From NCBI GenBank assembly GCA_002633025.1, contig NMRB01000746.1, forward strand, positions 93,406 to 157,405: a stretch of DNA of 64,000 nucleotides, written 5' to 3'. The position numbers were made by a program, and so were the translations under genes. Below the pieces are notes generated by a model. The model searched no databases. It was not told the origin of the DNA and was given only the letters and a program-made list of their open reading frames with translations. The stretch comes from Notospermus geniculatus. Lineage: Eukaryota > Nemertea > Pilidiophora > Heteronemertea > Lineidae. Positions 9,401-18,483 of the stretch are shown here, one piece after another (the first letter of the stretch is position 1; each line of letters starts with the position of its first letter).

Positions 9401-11447
9401 CCGATTCGATTGTTGGCTTGGCCACCAGGTGGCCAAAACCAAAAACACAAAAAGTGCAATAACTCCTGAACTAATAACTGGATCATCTCCAAATTTTTAT
9501 CATAGGTGTATCTAATGAGGATACATGACATATGTAACGAGTTTTTGATTTGACCTACTTTTCAAGGTCACAGAGGTCAAAGTTTGACAAAAGTGACGAA
9601 CCTCTCACAGTTTGTTATTATTTCACCGAGCGACTTCATATTTTGCATAAACATGCATTGGAGGGGTACCTTCAAAAATACCAAGTTTCGGCCCGATTGG
9701 ACATCCAGTATGGCCGCCAGGTGGCGTAACCTGAAAATCAAGTAAGTGCTATTACTCAGGAACGACTTGACGCAGAGGGCTCAAATTTGATATTTACCTC
9801 CATCTAGATGACCTTTACATGCACGTCAAATTTCAGCCTGATTTGACTTCAAACATGGCCACCAGGTGGCGTAACCCAAAAATCATCAAAGTGCTGTAAC
9901 TCAGGAACGCTTTAACCCAAAGCGCTCCAATGTGCTATGTGGGCCCCTGCAGATGACCTTTATGACCATGTGAAGTTTCGGCCCGATCGGACATCCAATA
10001 TGGCCGCCAGGTGGCGTAACCCGAAAATCATCAAAGTGGTGTAACTCAGGAACGACCTGACCCAAAGCACTCCAATGTGCTATGCGGTCCCCTGCAGATG
10101 ACCTTTATGTGCATGTGAAGTTCCGGCCCGATCGAACATACAATATGGCGCCAGGTGGCATAACCCAAAAATCATCAAAGTCCTACCTGGGAGTGACTTG
10201 ACCGAGATTGCTCATAACACTGATATGTACCTCCCTCTGTCATTAGACTATTATGTCCAACCCGGTGAGCACATGGTCCATGGACCATTTCATAATGTTA
10301 AAGTTTTGGGTTTATAGTCTGATACCAACAACGGTAGAGGTGTCATCCGACTTTACACTTTAACACCAGTCTATCCTATAACCTTTCAGTAGAACACAGA
10401 TGTGAGATGAGCTGCCCATTCAGCGCTACAATCTGAGCATTTCCGACCGGTACCCATTTATACACCTGGGTGGAGAGAGGCCAGTGAGGCAAAGTGTCTT
10501 GCCCAAAGTCTCACCCCCAGTGGGATTTGAACCTGGGACCCTCTGACCGCTACTCGGAGACCCGAACCACTACACCACCATGGCTCCTCGTGAAATTTTG
10601 AGTTTTCAGTAAATTGGAAGTGTGGTCGTCATCACCTTCTCTACATGTATCTCCTTTCCTCCTTTCAGGATAGCATGATTACGGAAGGTGTATCCCTCGA
10701 CCCGCGCATCCATTCCAGGCTGATAGGGCAGAAAGGTCGCTCCATCCGTAAGTTGATGGATCAGTTCAGAGTTGATATCCGTTTCCCACGCACGGACAGC
10801 GAGTATCCCGATCTTGTTCAGATAACTGGCCTGGAGGATGACGTCTATGACTGCAAGGACGAACTCCTGAACCGAGCCGAGGAGTGGGTAAGTCTTGTTT
10901 TGATGTTCTGTTCACGAGAATAGAGTTGTTTGCCTGGAAAATTCAGGTCAGATGGTGCAGTGGAAGAATCTTTTCAAGTCTGATATCAGACGAGGGAATA
11001 ATTGTGGCCTGATCCAGCAAAAGTAGGCACAAGTCGCAAACGAGGAAAGGGTTAATGGCCTTACAACACGACAGCTGAAATATATGTCTCTGCAGGTTGA
11101 CAATAGTAATGGACAGCAGTGATAGTTGAGTAAACTGATGATCAGCTGTGAAAGTTGAGAGTTGGACTGTTGTCTGAACTTCCCGATGTCAAGCATGCTG
11201 ACACTAATGCCATCTTTTTCTTCAGGAGCAAGACCTCCTTGACCAGGAAATGTTAAAGCAGTACACCTCGCCCTCAAGTCGAATGCAACGCAAGGATGAC
11301 CGCGGTGCATCCGGACAAGGCTTCACCGTACGCGACGCCCCCTGGGATAAACTGCCCGATACGAACAGCACGGATGACTTCCCGACTATCGGCGGGGCCA
11401 CCACCACAGCAGCGCCGAATTTTGCCTGGGGACCAGCTCGACGTTAA
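201..11447 (+). CDS. HDLBP: Vigilin, multi-KH RNA-binding protein (13 3'-terminal exons)
   Basis: Vigilin is a cytoplasmic, ER- and polysome-associated RNA-binding protein built almost entirely of KH domains. Thirteen exons chain in frame: 201-416, 1467-1936, 2439-2607, 3042-3347, 4581-4712, 4974-5192, 5634-5855, 6407-6625, 7279-7572, 8037-8276, 8968-9195, 10669-10887, 11226-11447. I count 13 KH domains by their I-G-x-x-G loops (GPNN, GPRG, GRKG, GKNG, GAKG, GKGG, GAKG, GRGG, ARRG, GSKG, GQRG, GRKG, GQKG). Known vigilins have about 14, so only the N-terminus and about one KH are off the left edge. The C-terminus (APWDKLP, DDFPTIGG, FAWGPARR, stop) matches the family ending with a WGP-basic tail. 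Most exons are phase 0 and hold about one KH each. Introns carry SINEs and MITEs but splice sites are intact. Identity is firm; the translation start is not visible. Confidence 0.95.
678..807. repeat. Small inverted-repeat element (MITE-like)
   Basis: Arms GGCCGCATAGAAACTACGCTAG and CTAGCGCTAGTGG...TTTCTATGCGGTC. A related element lies at 17669-17794. Confidence 0.5.
1008..1282 (+). mobile_element. tRNA-derived SINE, family A
   Basis: tRNA-like head with A box (TAGTGGTTATCACAG) and B box (GGTTCGAATCCC), then a shared body (AGTAAAAGACCCCATCCAAG, GAGATGGCCTCTTCC, GGGCCAATAATGCTTTGGC) and an A-rich tail. It recurs, mostly on the - strand, at 8327, 21597, 23752, 32791, 37248 and as a split copy at 56995. 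Confidence 0.8.
1467..1936 (+). CDS. HDLBP: Vigilin exon, two KH domains and the start of a third
   Basis: Acceptor CCAATTTCAG, donor GTAGGA at 1937. It holds KH loops HKYVIGPRGSGL and HRFIIGRKGANV and ends in HVDPKYHR, split by a phase-2 intron from the next KH. Confidence 0.93.
2439..2607 (+). CDS. HDLBP: Vigilin exon, KH domain (GKNG)
   Basis: Acceptor CACTTGCAG, donor GTGAGT at 2608. One base completes the Arg codon from the previous exon, then HIIGKNGVNVTRIK and the rest of the KH fold follow. Confidence 0.93.
2686..2912 (+). repeat. Minisatellite in vigilin intron
   Basis: About seven irregular units of TCTGTTCCCTATTCACATCA plus TTTGAA-type spacers, period about 28-36 bp. Confidence 0.75.
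3042..3347 (+). CDS. HDLBP: Vigilin exon, KH (GAKG) and first half of the next (GKGG)
   Basis: Acceptor CTCTTTCAG, donor GTGAGT at 3348; 102 codons. Contains FHKTIIGAKGGSIRDI and, at its end, FHKNIIGKGGSNVKK, whose KH is completed in the next exon after a 1.2-kb repeat-rich intron. Confidence 0.93.
3353..4003. other. Vigilin intron without recognised content
   Basis: Intron DNA between the exons at 3347 and 4581; I see no gene or clear repeat until the tandem array at 4004. Confidence 0.5.
4004..4190 (+). repeat. Three tandem 72-73-bp units
   Basis: GTGAATTATCAAAGGCCTGG recurs at 4004, 4077 and 4149, each followed by CATTTCGCC-type sequence. A hairpin with CTCCACAGCAT arms follows at about 4205-4285. 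Confidence 0.75.
4581..4712 (+). CDS. HDLBP: Vigilin exon, second half of a KH domain
   Basis: Acceptor GTCTTTTCAG, donor GTGAGT at 4713; 44 codons. IREETDTKIDLP continues the GKGG KH begun at the end of the previous exon; the VIVITGKK strand is typical of vigilin KH folds. Confidence 0.93.
4974..5192 (+). CDS. HDLBP: Vigilin exon, KH domain (GAKG)
   Basis: Acceptor TTTTCCAG, donor GTAGGT at 5193; 73 codons, phase 0. Loop HNSIIGAKGRLIRAIM. Confidence 0.93.
5308..5582. mobile_element. Long foldback element in vigilin intron
   Basis: Arms of about 125 bp: AGTAAACGTAAAGTCGTCTC through GATCTGTAGTTATAATAAAG, mirrored to CTTTACGTTTACT. Confidence 0.75.
5634..5855 (+). CDS. HDLBP: Vigilin exon, KH domain (GRGG)
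   Basis: Acceptor CACTTACAG, donor GTAAGA at 5856; 74 codons, phase 0. Loop YHRFLIGRGGANIKKI. Confidence 0.93.
6038..6358. mobile_element. MITE with an internal foldback insertion
   Basis: Ends TAAAGTCCGGCCGC and GCGGCCGGACTA with inner GACCCAATG / CATTGGGTC arms, the same family as 14822-15064 and 17039-17278. A fragment of the GGGGTCTTC foldback family (about 6130-6298) sits inside. Confidence 0.6.
6407..6625 (+). CDS. HDLBP: Vigilin exon, degenerate KH domain (ARRG)
   Basis: Acceptor GCGTTTCAG, donor GTGAGT at 6626; 73 codons, phase 0. Loop YHRHFVARRGEVLRQI lacks the first Gly of GxxG. As I recall, vertebrate vigilin has a similar non-canonical loop here, so this is probably ancestral and not decay. 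Confidence 0.93.
6971..7164. mobile_element. MITE with CAGGGGCGGATCCA-type ends
   Basis: Starts CAGGCGCAGATCCA and ends TGGATCCGCCCCTG. The same family as 44512-44751 and 49327-49822; hAT-like ends, superfamily not proven. Confidence 0.65.
7279..7572 (+). CDS. HDLBP: Vigilin exon, KH domain with an acidic insertion
   Basis: Acceptor GTTAACAG, donor GTGAGT at 7573; 98 codons. Loop HHRTVMGSKGHKVQEI. A Gly/Asp/Glu/Ser-rich stretch of about 35 residues separates the two halves of the KH fold, as in the corresponding vertebrate domain. Confidence 0.93.
7675..7957 (+). repeat. Interspersed repeat (GCCTAGAAGACCACGCCCAC family)
   Basis: Shares GCCTAGAAGACCACGCCCAC, GCCACAATCCACCATGTCT and CTCTATTGGGTTAA with 42590-42872 and 47419-47702, so it predates and sits at the edge of the CEP290-like duplication. 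Confidence 0.7.
8037..8276 (+). CDS. HDLBP: Vigilin exon, KH domain (GQRG)
   Basis: Acceptor TTATTTTCAG, donor GTAGGT at 8277; 80 codons. Loop FHRFIIGQRGKDVRKM, ending in an acidic helix (DDLEKEEEDR). Confidence 0.93.
8327..8725 (-). mobile_element. SINE family A copy interrupted by a MITE
   Basis: On the - strand the tRNA-like head (CGAACCCGGGACCTGCCGC on +) and body are split by the hairpin element at 8408-8543. Confidence 0.7.
8408..8543. mobile_element. Hairpin MITE (AAGGGTGTTTAAGACTTAGA family)
   Basis: Arms GGGCCGTATTCGAAAAGGGTG and CACCCTTTTTGAATAC. Relatives at 44757-44882 and 49828-49953. Confidence 0.7.
8968..9195 (+). CDS. HDLBP: Vigilin exon, KH domain (GRKG)
   Basis: Acceptor CGTTTCTAG, donor GTGAGT at 9196; 76 codons, phase 0. 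Loop YHPKIIGRKGAVISKI. Confidence 0.93.
9216..10278 (+). mobile_element. Non-autonomous element with internal 145-bp tandem repeats
   Basis: Begins with the palindrome AGCTCACCGGGGTGAGCT and a CGTCGTCCG-rich stretch. It then repeats a 145-bp unit (AAGTTTCGGCCCGATCGGAC, GGCCGCCAGGTGGCGTAAC, CAGATGACCTTTA); AGATGACCTT recurs at 9806, 9951 and 10096. It seems to end near CCCGGTGAGCA at 10261. Confidence 0.65.
10300..10590 (-). mobile_element. tRNA-derived SINE, family B
   Basis: Reverse strand: GGTGTAGTGGTTCGGGTCTC head, GGTTCAAATCCCACTGGGG B box, GCAAGACACTTTGCCTCACT body. Its tail is shared with 61467-61622. Confidence 0.7.
10669..10887 (+). CDS. HDLBP: Vigilin exon, last KH domain (GQKG)
   Basis: Acceptor TCCTTTCAG, donor GTAAGT at 10888; 73 codons, phase 0. 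Loop IHSRLIGQKGRSIRKL. Confidence 0.93.
11226..11447 (+). CDS. HDLBP: Vigilin last exon, C-terminal tail and stop
   Basis: Acceptor TTTTTCTTCAG; 73 codons to TAA at 11445-11447. Low-complexity tail with APWDKL, DDFPTIGG and FAWGPARR, the conserved end of vigilin. AATAAA words lie at 11518 and 14357; I cannot tell which is used. Confidence 0.93.
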   Translation, partial: EQDLLDQEMLKQYTSPSSRMQRKDDRGASGQGFTVRDAPWDKLPDTNSTDDFPTIGGATTTAAPNFAWGPARR

Positions 11448-12402
11448 TCATCCAGTTATCTCTCATTTGACATTTTGGTCATATCTGTAATTATCGGCGG
11501 GGCAGTGGATCATTTCAAATAAATCAATCTGCTCAACGACACATAGGATGGCTCGCCTGTGATTCGGTCGAGATCGGATTGAATTATTCAGATTCAGACC
11601 CTTGCGCCCTTTTTTTTCTTTTCTGTCCCTTTGCTGGTGCTCTTGATCTTTTTGAGTGAAATGTGTTTTTTTGTGGGTTTCACTTCAGTGCACCTCATAC
11701 AGACTTTGTTTTGCTTCACCAAGCAGACGGAGCCAAATTTACTGCATTCGTGTTCCGAGGAAGAAAATAATTGCTCAAAATATTAATGTGACGGGTCGTA
11801 TTTCATGTTTTTTTTCACTAATTCTGAGTTCGTTTCACTGTAAATTGGCTGAAAATTCTGAACATTGTCAATAGGAAACAGCACAAAATGCTCAGAGGAT
11901 TAAAACCTGTTTACCGTGAAATGCATCTCCGTTCTGGCGCTTTGTTACCTGTCATTCATCGAGACATTTAAAACTTTTCTGGTAATTTTTTTTCCCATTG
12001 TGTGAATACCTGTGTACTTTATCTAACCAAATATTCTCTGTAGCTATTGTTATGAATATCTACCATTGCTTTAAGAAAATTCTGAAGGTCAAATCAGTCA
12101 GCCCTCCATGAAGTGCAGATCTTGTACTTCAATCATAGTGGGACCACGTTTTGTGGACACCTGAGTGGACCACTCCTTAAGAACACTGAGTGTGGTCCAC
12201 AGTTGGTCATTTCTGTAGTTCTCTTGTATGGACAACAGTCATCAGTTCTGAAGGTTGCACTGTACACTGTACTTGTAGTTTAAATGTATCTGTTGTATTT
12301 GGAACCAGTTATTGTGAGTGGCTACACTACATTGTACAGGATTAAATGGGCGCTATCAGTTGACCAATAGGTGTCACACTACAGTCCAATTCAATGCCTA
12401 TC
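11448..12402 (+). other. Vigilin 3' flank, probably 3' UTR
   Basis: AT-rich, no coding signal. AATAAA at 11518-11523 is the nearest polyadenylation signal; another at 14357-14362 leaves open a longer UTR. Confidence 0.45.
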
Positions 12403-12513
12403 CAGGCCTTTCCTTTTGAGGCGCTAAAATGTGCATGTGCCTCGCAAACAATAGAAATTCTATTGTTTGCAAGGCACATGCACATTTTAGCGCGCCTCAA
12501 AAGGAAAGGCCTG
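12403..12513. mobile_element. Near-perfect palindromic MITE
   Basis: Arms CAGGCCTTTCCTTTTGAGGCG, mirrored around CTATTGTTTGC. CCTATC flanks both sides. The same family as 19259-19367. Confidence 0.75.
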
Positions 12514-12698
12514 CCTATCAGACCAATTCTAGTCTCGCTTGGCCAGACGCTACGGGCTCACCCCTCCGTTAAGTCACACTCCGCGTCTGGCTCTTTTAGA
12601 GATTAACAGTCGTGAAGACCGCGTGGTGGCAGTATGGGTCCTTGCGTTTTTCCTGAAGTAAGTTTCGTGGAATTTCCACGGCAGTTATGAGTGAGAAA

Positions 12699-12784
12699 GC
12701 GTGGTGATTGGCTGGAGCCCAGTGGAGTGCCATCTAGTGAAGCGTGGTGATTGGCTCGAGCCGAGTGGAGTGCCATCTAGTGGT
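12699..12784 (+). repeat. Two tandem 43-bp units
   Basis: GCGTGGTGATTGGCTGGAGC ... GTGGAGTGCCATCTAGTG occurs twice in a row with three changes. Confidence 0.7.
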
Positions 12785-14645
12785 GTTAACGGCTTTTGAG
12801 CCCCAAAAGTGCCAGTGTGTGGAAGACCGGGACGTCGGATACAAACTGGGGCCGAGTGTAGACCAATTCTTGGTTGATTGAGCACCAGTTGGAAGTTTTA
12901 TATTGGTCCGGGAGAACTTCACTGCCATCTTTTGGCGATAACTAACATATCGGGCCTGAATGACACCATTTACGTCACGTCTACTGTTGATATTCACTTG
13001 TGATTCACAAGACTTTTAAGTTTAAAAATTCTTCGTTATTTTTCAACACCGCATCGTCGTGTAAGTGGAATCATGTTCTGGATATTAATACTAGTATGAT
13101 TCACCAGGGCGGTAAGGTGATGACTACCTTGGTTGATGGGGTGGAAAAGAGTGTTTCTGCTGAAAGTGTGGCAAAATTAGGGGTCATAGGACCCCGTGTT
13201 GGACCCCTCCCAGCAAAATGTAATGAGGGCTGACTGCATTGACCGGAGTTGGGTTATTATTAATGATCGAATTACGCCCCAACTGGCCACCATACTTGCC
13301 CAGCTGCTGTGTTCTTATCGAGGACCAAAAAACTACAAATGTAGTTAAGTTTTTGCCAGGAGTTTGGAGAGAAAAGTCAAAATGACTCAAACATGTATCT
13401 TGGCCATTCATTTACAAAAATGTGATTTTTTTGCGAATTGTTTCATATTGCAATAACTGTTGTGACTGCATGGCGGCAGCACACGAAAACACAAATGTCA
13501 TTACTGAATTAGGTTTTCGGTATTTTGTCATTCAGAAGTCAGTTTTAAAAGGGCTTCCTTGTTAACATGTTAACCTGTGTTTATAAAATGATTTGTAAAT
13601 TGTAAACGTTACCTGTTCTACTCGGTCCGAGATGGTATTATCCAAAAGATCACCAAATCACTTTGAGTGCCAGTTGTCTATTTATTTCTGCTAGTAGATT
13701 AGAACTTGTCAGAAATCTTTATTTTAACATTTTATCCATATTTAGTTGATTTCCGAGGTAATTCAATACCGATATTCTGTATTACTAGATGCTACAAAAA
13801 AATTAAAAACTCGGAAAAAAATGTGTATAAAAATGTAAAATATGAAAGGAAGCATATAAACATGTATTGAATGAAACACGAATATTGAAATATAAAAATA
13901 GATATGCATAGAGTGCATATGCATATCGTGTTCTGTTGATTATGAAACTGAAACGAATGACAATATTGTTGTTGGTTAGTTGCGCCTCTTAATTAAATAT
14001 ATGTTTAATGAATGGTTTTGAACATATAACAATCAGCTAAGAGGCAATTTTCCGTGGCCTGGCTTGCTCTGATCTTCGACTCCCATATAGATCTAGCGTA
14101 GCGATATGACGATTTTTTGTGCTTTTTTTTCTGGTGTTGGGAGTTCAATAATATCTATGCTACATAAAACCTGGATGGTTGTCAAGTTAAGTGGCCTATA
14201 TTTTGTGCGATGTTTGTACGACGTGTCATCAGCAGACATCTGGTTCAGATGAATATGATTGCATTTCATTCAGTTTAATGTCAAAATTAGATAAGCATGG
14301 TCCTTGTCTATTTTTGATGATATTTATATGCGACAGCGTGGTATCTTACTAATGCCAATAAAGCTGTATAAAACCTAAAGTTTACTGTAATAAAATTGAC
14401 TAGTCCCAAATAATGAGTCTTTTTGAATCAGTTTCTCTGGATCAAAATTCATTTCGCATGCTGACATATACGGTACACCAGAATTCCAGTTGTCAGAAGT
14501 CTGGCATTGCTGAGGTGACAACTCCAGGACATCTTGGTAATTTTGCTGATTTTCAAGGATTTCCAGGCCTGGATTTTGTTAACTTGAAATTCCATGACAT
14601 TCCAGGTTTTCCACGATGCGTACGAACCCTGTATCCACGTAGGAG
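12785..14645. other. Intergenic, AT-rich, nothing recognised
   Basis: No splice-supported coding signal. AATAAA words at 14357 and 14391 are the only motifs of note. Confidence 0.5.
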
Positions 14646-14765
14646 TTGTATTGTAATCATACATTCTCCAACACTGGGGCGAAAAACAAAACTACGGTAT
14701 TGGAGAATGATGCAATCACTGCCAGTGGCGCAGGCTGTTGACAAAAAGTGGCAGACCCAAACAAT
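14646..14765 (+). repeat. Interspersed repeat (CATACATTCTCCAACACTGGGG)
   Basis: Shared with 28600-28700, including CGGTATTGGAGAATG and AAAGTGGCA. Confidence 0.6.
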
Positions 14766-14821
14766 AGATTAACGTCGTCGTAGGGCCTAACCGGGCGCTA
14801 GCGAAACCTCACTATTGTTGA

Positions 14822-15064
14822 TAAAGTCTGGCAACATCTACGGTAACTTCGACCCAATGGAATGCGGAAGTCATGTAATGTGGCAGAGTTTTGCTGTTTT
14901 TAATCATGCCTGTCAATCACTTGTGGTCGCTCCCCGATTGTTCGCGCTGTCCACCGGTTATTCAAGAGCCACTTGTGATAAAAGGTCCGTGGAAAATCCA
15001 ACTATCAATTTCATAACTTCCGCATTATTCCATTGGGTCAAAGTTAGATGTTGCCAGACTTTAC
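14822..15064. mobile_element. MITE (TAAAGTCTGGCAACATCTACG ends)
   Basis: Terminal arms TAAAGTCTGGCAACATCTAC and GATGTTGCCAGACTTTA. Same family, opposite orientation, at 17039-17278. Confidence 0.75.
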
Positions 15065-15279
15065 TGCAGAGTTCCTTTTGGCAAAATTTGACAAACACCA
15101 ACTGCGAACACAATCTGCGAACACAATCTGCAGAGAAAACATTATTTTATGAATTCTGAAGCTAAATCTTATCTCACTGACGTACAACTTGGATATTGTC
15201 AAAGGTCAGGCCCATCGAAAAAGTTTACCTTATTAAAACTCTCGGGGCCTATATACAAGTATAGAGTAGACATTCCATA

Positions 15280-15402
15280 TGGCTGAGTTCACATTGAAGT
15301 ATACGGTATACAGACAGGCTGGCGTACAAAGGTTTCATGGTCATGAACCCTTGTTGTGCGCAGTGTGTCCATATACCGTATACCTCTATGTGAATTCGGC
15401 CT
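15280..15402. mobile_element. MITE with GTATACGGTATAC arms
   Basis: GGCTGAGTTCACATTGAAGTATACGG mirrored to CCGTATACCTCTATGTGAATTC; related to 60494-60629. Confidence 0.6.
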
Positions 15403-15653
15403 GTCATACACATCCTGTAAGAAACTGTACATAATATAATTCTTGACACCCTTGAAACAATAATTTAATCACTCATGTATGTGTCATACCATGGACCTAT
15501 ACTTAACAAAAGGGCTTTGTACAACCTCTAGTCACACCTTGTTAGTTCTGAGGCTGTTCAGAACCACTAAACTAGAGAGATTTACACATATTGTCCAAAG
15601 GGAAACACCCTTTCCCTGCAGACAACTGGCAAAACTCGAGCAGAGAAGACCAT

Positions 15654-15778
15654 GGGCTGTATTCTGGAAGCTTCCCTAACTCAAGGTTTACCTTTAGCTA
15701 TTGTTTGCAGGGCAGAATACAAAAGCTTTTAAAGTGGACCTTAGAGTTAAGGTCAAGGAGGCTTCTAGAATACGGGCC
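15654..15778. mobile_element. MITE with GGGC(C/T)GTATTCT ends
   Basis: GGGCTGTATTCTGGAAGC mirrored to GCTTCTAGAATACGGGCC; a relative at 16939-17038. Confidence 0.65.
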
Positions 15779-15781
15779 TAA

Positions 15782-16026
15782 AGCCTAGTTTATACTTCGA
15801 CGCAAGACCATCGGCGTCCAACGCGCGATCAAATCTGGACGCCGACTTGGCGGAATTGATTCATAGTCCAGCGTACTTTAGCGACGGCGACCTGTTATGA
15901 AATGACTCAAGTAATTACAGCCTCGCGATCGGACGCCGACCAAATCGCACGAAGGGCTCGGCGTCGAACGCAAGATCGCGCGTTGGTCGCCGGCGATGGT
16001 CGTGTGTCGAAGTATAAACTAGGCTT
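15782..16026. mobile_element. MITE with AAGCCTAGTTTATACTTCGA ends
   Basis: AGCCTAGTTTATACTTCGACGC mirrored to GTCGAAGTATAAACTAGGCT, 20-bp arms; GC-rich interior. Confidence 0.75.
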
Positions 16027-16342
16027 AAGACCAACACAGACCCCACCCTACCCTTTTCTGACAGCCCTATACTGTGCTGACTTACTACCAGCTATCAAGA
16101 CTGAACAAGCCTGTGACGGCCATCATCGTTGTCAAGTTGATCAACAGCGACTCTTGAGTACACGGTAGGTCATTCTGCTATACTGTTCATTCCTGCACCG
16201 AGTACATACATGTATACAACATGCACACCCATGAAGAGAGAATTTCATGAAAATCGCAGTTAAATTATACCAAAAACATTTTTGATTATACCTCATTGGT
16301 ACATTATCCCCACAGTAGGCCTATACATTACGTACAAGTTGT

Positions 16343-16450
16343 CTCTGGATTTCGCTTTTCGACCCCAAGGGGGGTCTTCCTCGGACACTTTCTAGTACCA
16401 GTAGAGATCCCAGAAGTAAATGAGGTGGATTCCATTATTATGGATCTGTA
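16343..16450. repeat. Fragment of the GGGGTCTTC foldback family
   Basis: CGACCCCAAGGGGGGTCTTC and GTAGAGATCCCAGAAGT match 5350-5540. Confidence 0.6.
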
Positions 16451-16938
16451 GTGTTAATACAGTGTGTCGTTCTTTAGTGTGCTCTACAACAACAGAGTTG
16501 ATTCCCATAAGTTATCCAAATTCTGTGCCCTCTAACGTCAACTTGTGACAAATCCATTACCATTACAAATCCATTACCCGTTACCCTACAATGCTGCCAC
16601 CTATGCAGAAGTGACACCACTCGAACCATCCTGCAGTAATACCCAAATCGCTGCAATGATCATGTCGGTACAGTCTCTATTTTACATACATGTACATACA
16701 TTGTATGATTTTGCATTTTCATGGTTTATTTTATTTTTCACTCCTCACTACGAATCAACTCGCATATACCAGTTAAGAGTACATAGGCCTACTGCAGAAA
16801 ATGAAAACTTAGAAAGCAAAAAAGATACTTTACACCTACATGTATATAAAAATATTTTCTTTGACAAACATGTGTAACTTGTCCTGTACATCAACTGTCC
16901 TTGTAGCACCAACATACACTATCACCCTTGATCTTATA

Positions 16939-17038
16939 GGGTCGTATTTTAGACCTTAAGTCTATTGTAAAACCATCAAGAACAATAGATATAAGGTGGA
17001 CCTTAAATAATGGTAAGGAACGTTCTAAAATACGGCCC
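16939..17038. mobile_element. MITE with GGGTCGTATTTTAGACC ends
   Basis: Arms GGGTCGTATTTTAGACCTTAAG and CTAAAATACGGCCC around CTATTGT; adjacent to the next MITE. Confidence 0.65.
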
Positions 17039-17278
17039 TTAGTCTGGCAACATCTACGGTAACTTTGACCCAATGGAATGTGGAAGTTAAGAAATTGATA
17101 GGTGGATTTTCTACGGACCTTTAATCACACATGCCTCTTGAATAACCGGTGGACAGCACGAACAATCGTGGAACGACCACAAATGGTTGACAGGCATGAT
17201 TAAAAACCGCAAAGCTCTGTCACATTACATGACTTCGGCATTCCACTGGGTCGTAGTTAGATGCTGCTGGACTTTAGA
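17039..17278. mobile_element. MITE (TTAGTCTGGCAACATCTACG ends)
   Basis: Same family as 14822-15064, about 80% alike by eye, inverted relative to it. Confidence 0.7.
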
Positions 17279-17668
17279 TATTGCAGCTGCTGCAATGCTA
17301 ACCAAGGTAAATGACAGCAAGGGCGGATCCATGATTTGGGAAAAGACTAAGATGGGCGTCCTGTCCTAGGAACATTGAAATTTGTCCCAAATTCCAGAAT
17401 TTCATGGTCGATTTTATAGATTTGGGGCCAAAAGGGGAGGCGCGCATCCCCCTCTGGAGCCACGCCTGGAGATAACCATGGTTGTCATAATCGATAATTT
17501 TTTTCGTGAATAAGAACAGTAATAACGAACGTCACTGAGCAGCTCATACACAGCATCATTGACAAAATGGAGTTCCAATTGTTTCAGATAACGGTCACAG
17601 ATCTCACCAGGAATTGAACCTGGATTTTAGGCGTTCGAGGCAGGCATTCTTCCTCAAGCCAAAAGTCC

Positions 17669-17794
17669 AGGGCCGACCGCACAGAAGTCCGATAGTGCTT
17701 TCGGTGTCTATCGGCGGTTTAGTTAATGGGAAAATGCATTTAACTGCGGATGGGCGCCGGTAGCACTATCGAGATTTCTGTGCAGTCGGCTTGA
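17669..17794. mobile_element. Inverted-repeat element
   Basis: GGCCGACCGCACAGAAGTCCGATAG mirrored to CTATCGAGATTTCTGTGCAGTCGGC. Confidence 0.6.
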
Positions 17795-18217
17795 GAGCTT
17801 AACACCTCCTAAATATACCATAAAGGAAAAACCACCAGGACATGACGTCATGTGGATTAAATGCTATCATGAGTCAAGTTTTGGGTTTTCCATCTTCAGG
17901 CATGCCTGAATATTAGGCCTACAAAAGACTTACTGCATGCATCAGAAATATATTACTGATTGTATATACATATGAACACCTCAACAGCATCACCTATTCA
18001 CTCAAGAAATGTGATCCAGTCGATCTCTCCCTTAAATTCACTAACAGTGAGAATTTTATTGAAACAAAAAATCATAGCAAATCTAAGTCCAACAGAAACC
18101 CTGTCACATAGGTATTCATTGCTTCCCGCTGAACACCTACATGGCAGTTTTCAATCATTTTTTACAAATTTTCATTTCTTGACCAACTTGCCCTTGCAGT
18201 AAATATACCGTTACAAC

Positions 18218-18483
18218 TCAAGGCGACAATTTCTTCACAATGCTACGTTTATTAATATTAGTGAGGTGAGAAGCCAGACATCCAACAGTTGCATCCTCTG
18301 CCACTCTCTCAGTCCACGCTAATAGCATCTGATATATAACTTCATGTAATCCATGATTATCAGCCTTAAATGTATCCAGCTGGCCTTGAGAAAACCCGAG
18401 GCGTCGACCGAGTTGACACCATTTGTTGCCAGTATGCTTTGCGATGAATTCCATCTCCTCTGTGCGAAGTCGTCTTTTGCAAG
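18218..18483 (-). CDS. RIPK1-like: RIPK1-like last exon, death domain and stop
   Basis: Acceptor ATTATTTCAG; 266 bp to TGA at 18218-18220. The death-domain signatures W-C-Q-L-G-R-R-L-G-F and I-Y-Q-M-L-x-x-W are clear, and ATVGCLASHL matches the RIPK1-type helix 5-6 region. Confidence 0.88.

Noticed and set aside
14413-14772. 119-codon open frame in intergenic DNA
   Set aside because: It overlaps an interspersed repeat (14646-14765) and has no recognisable domain or splice support.
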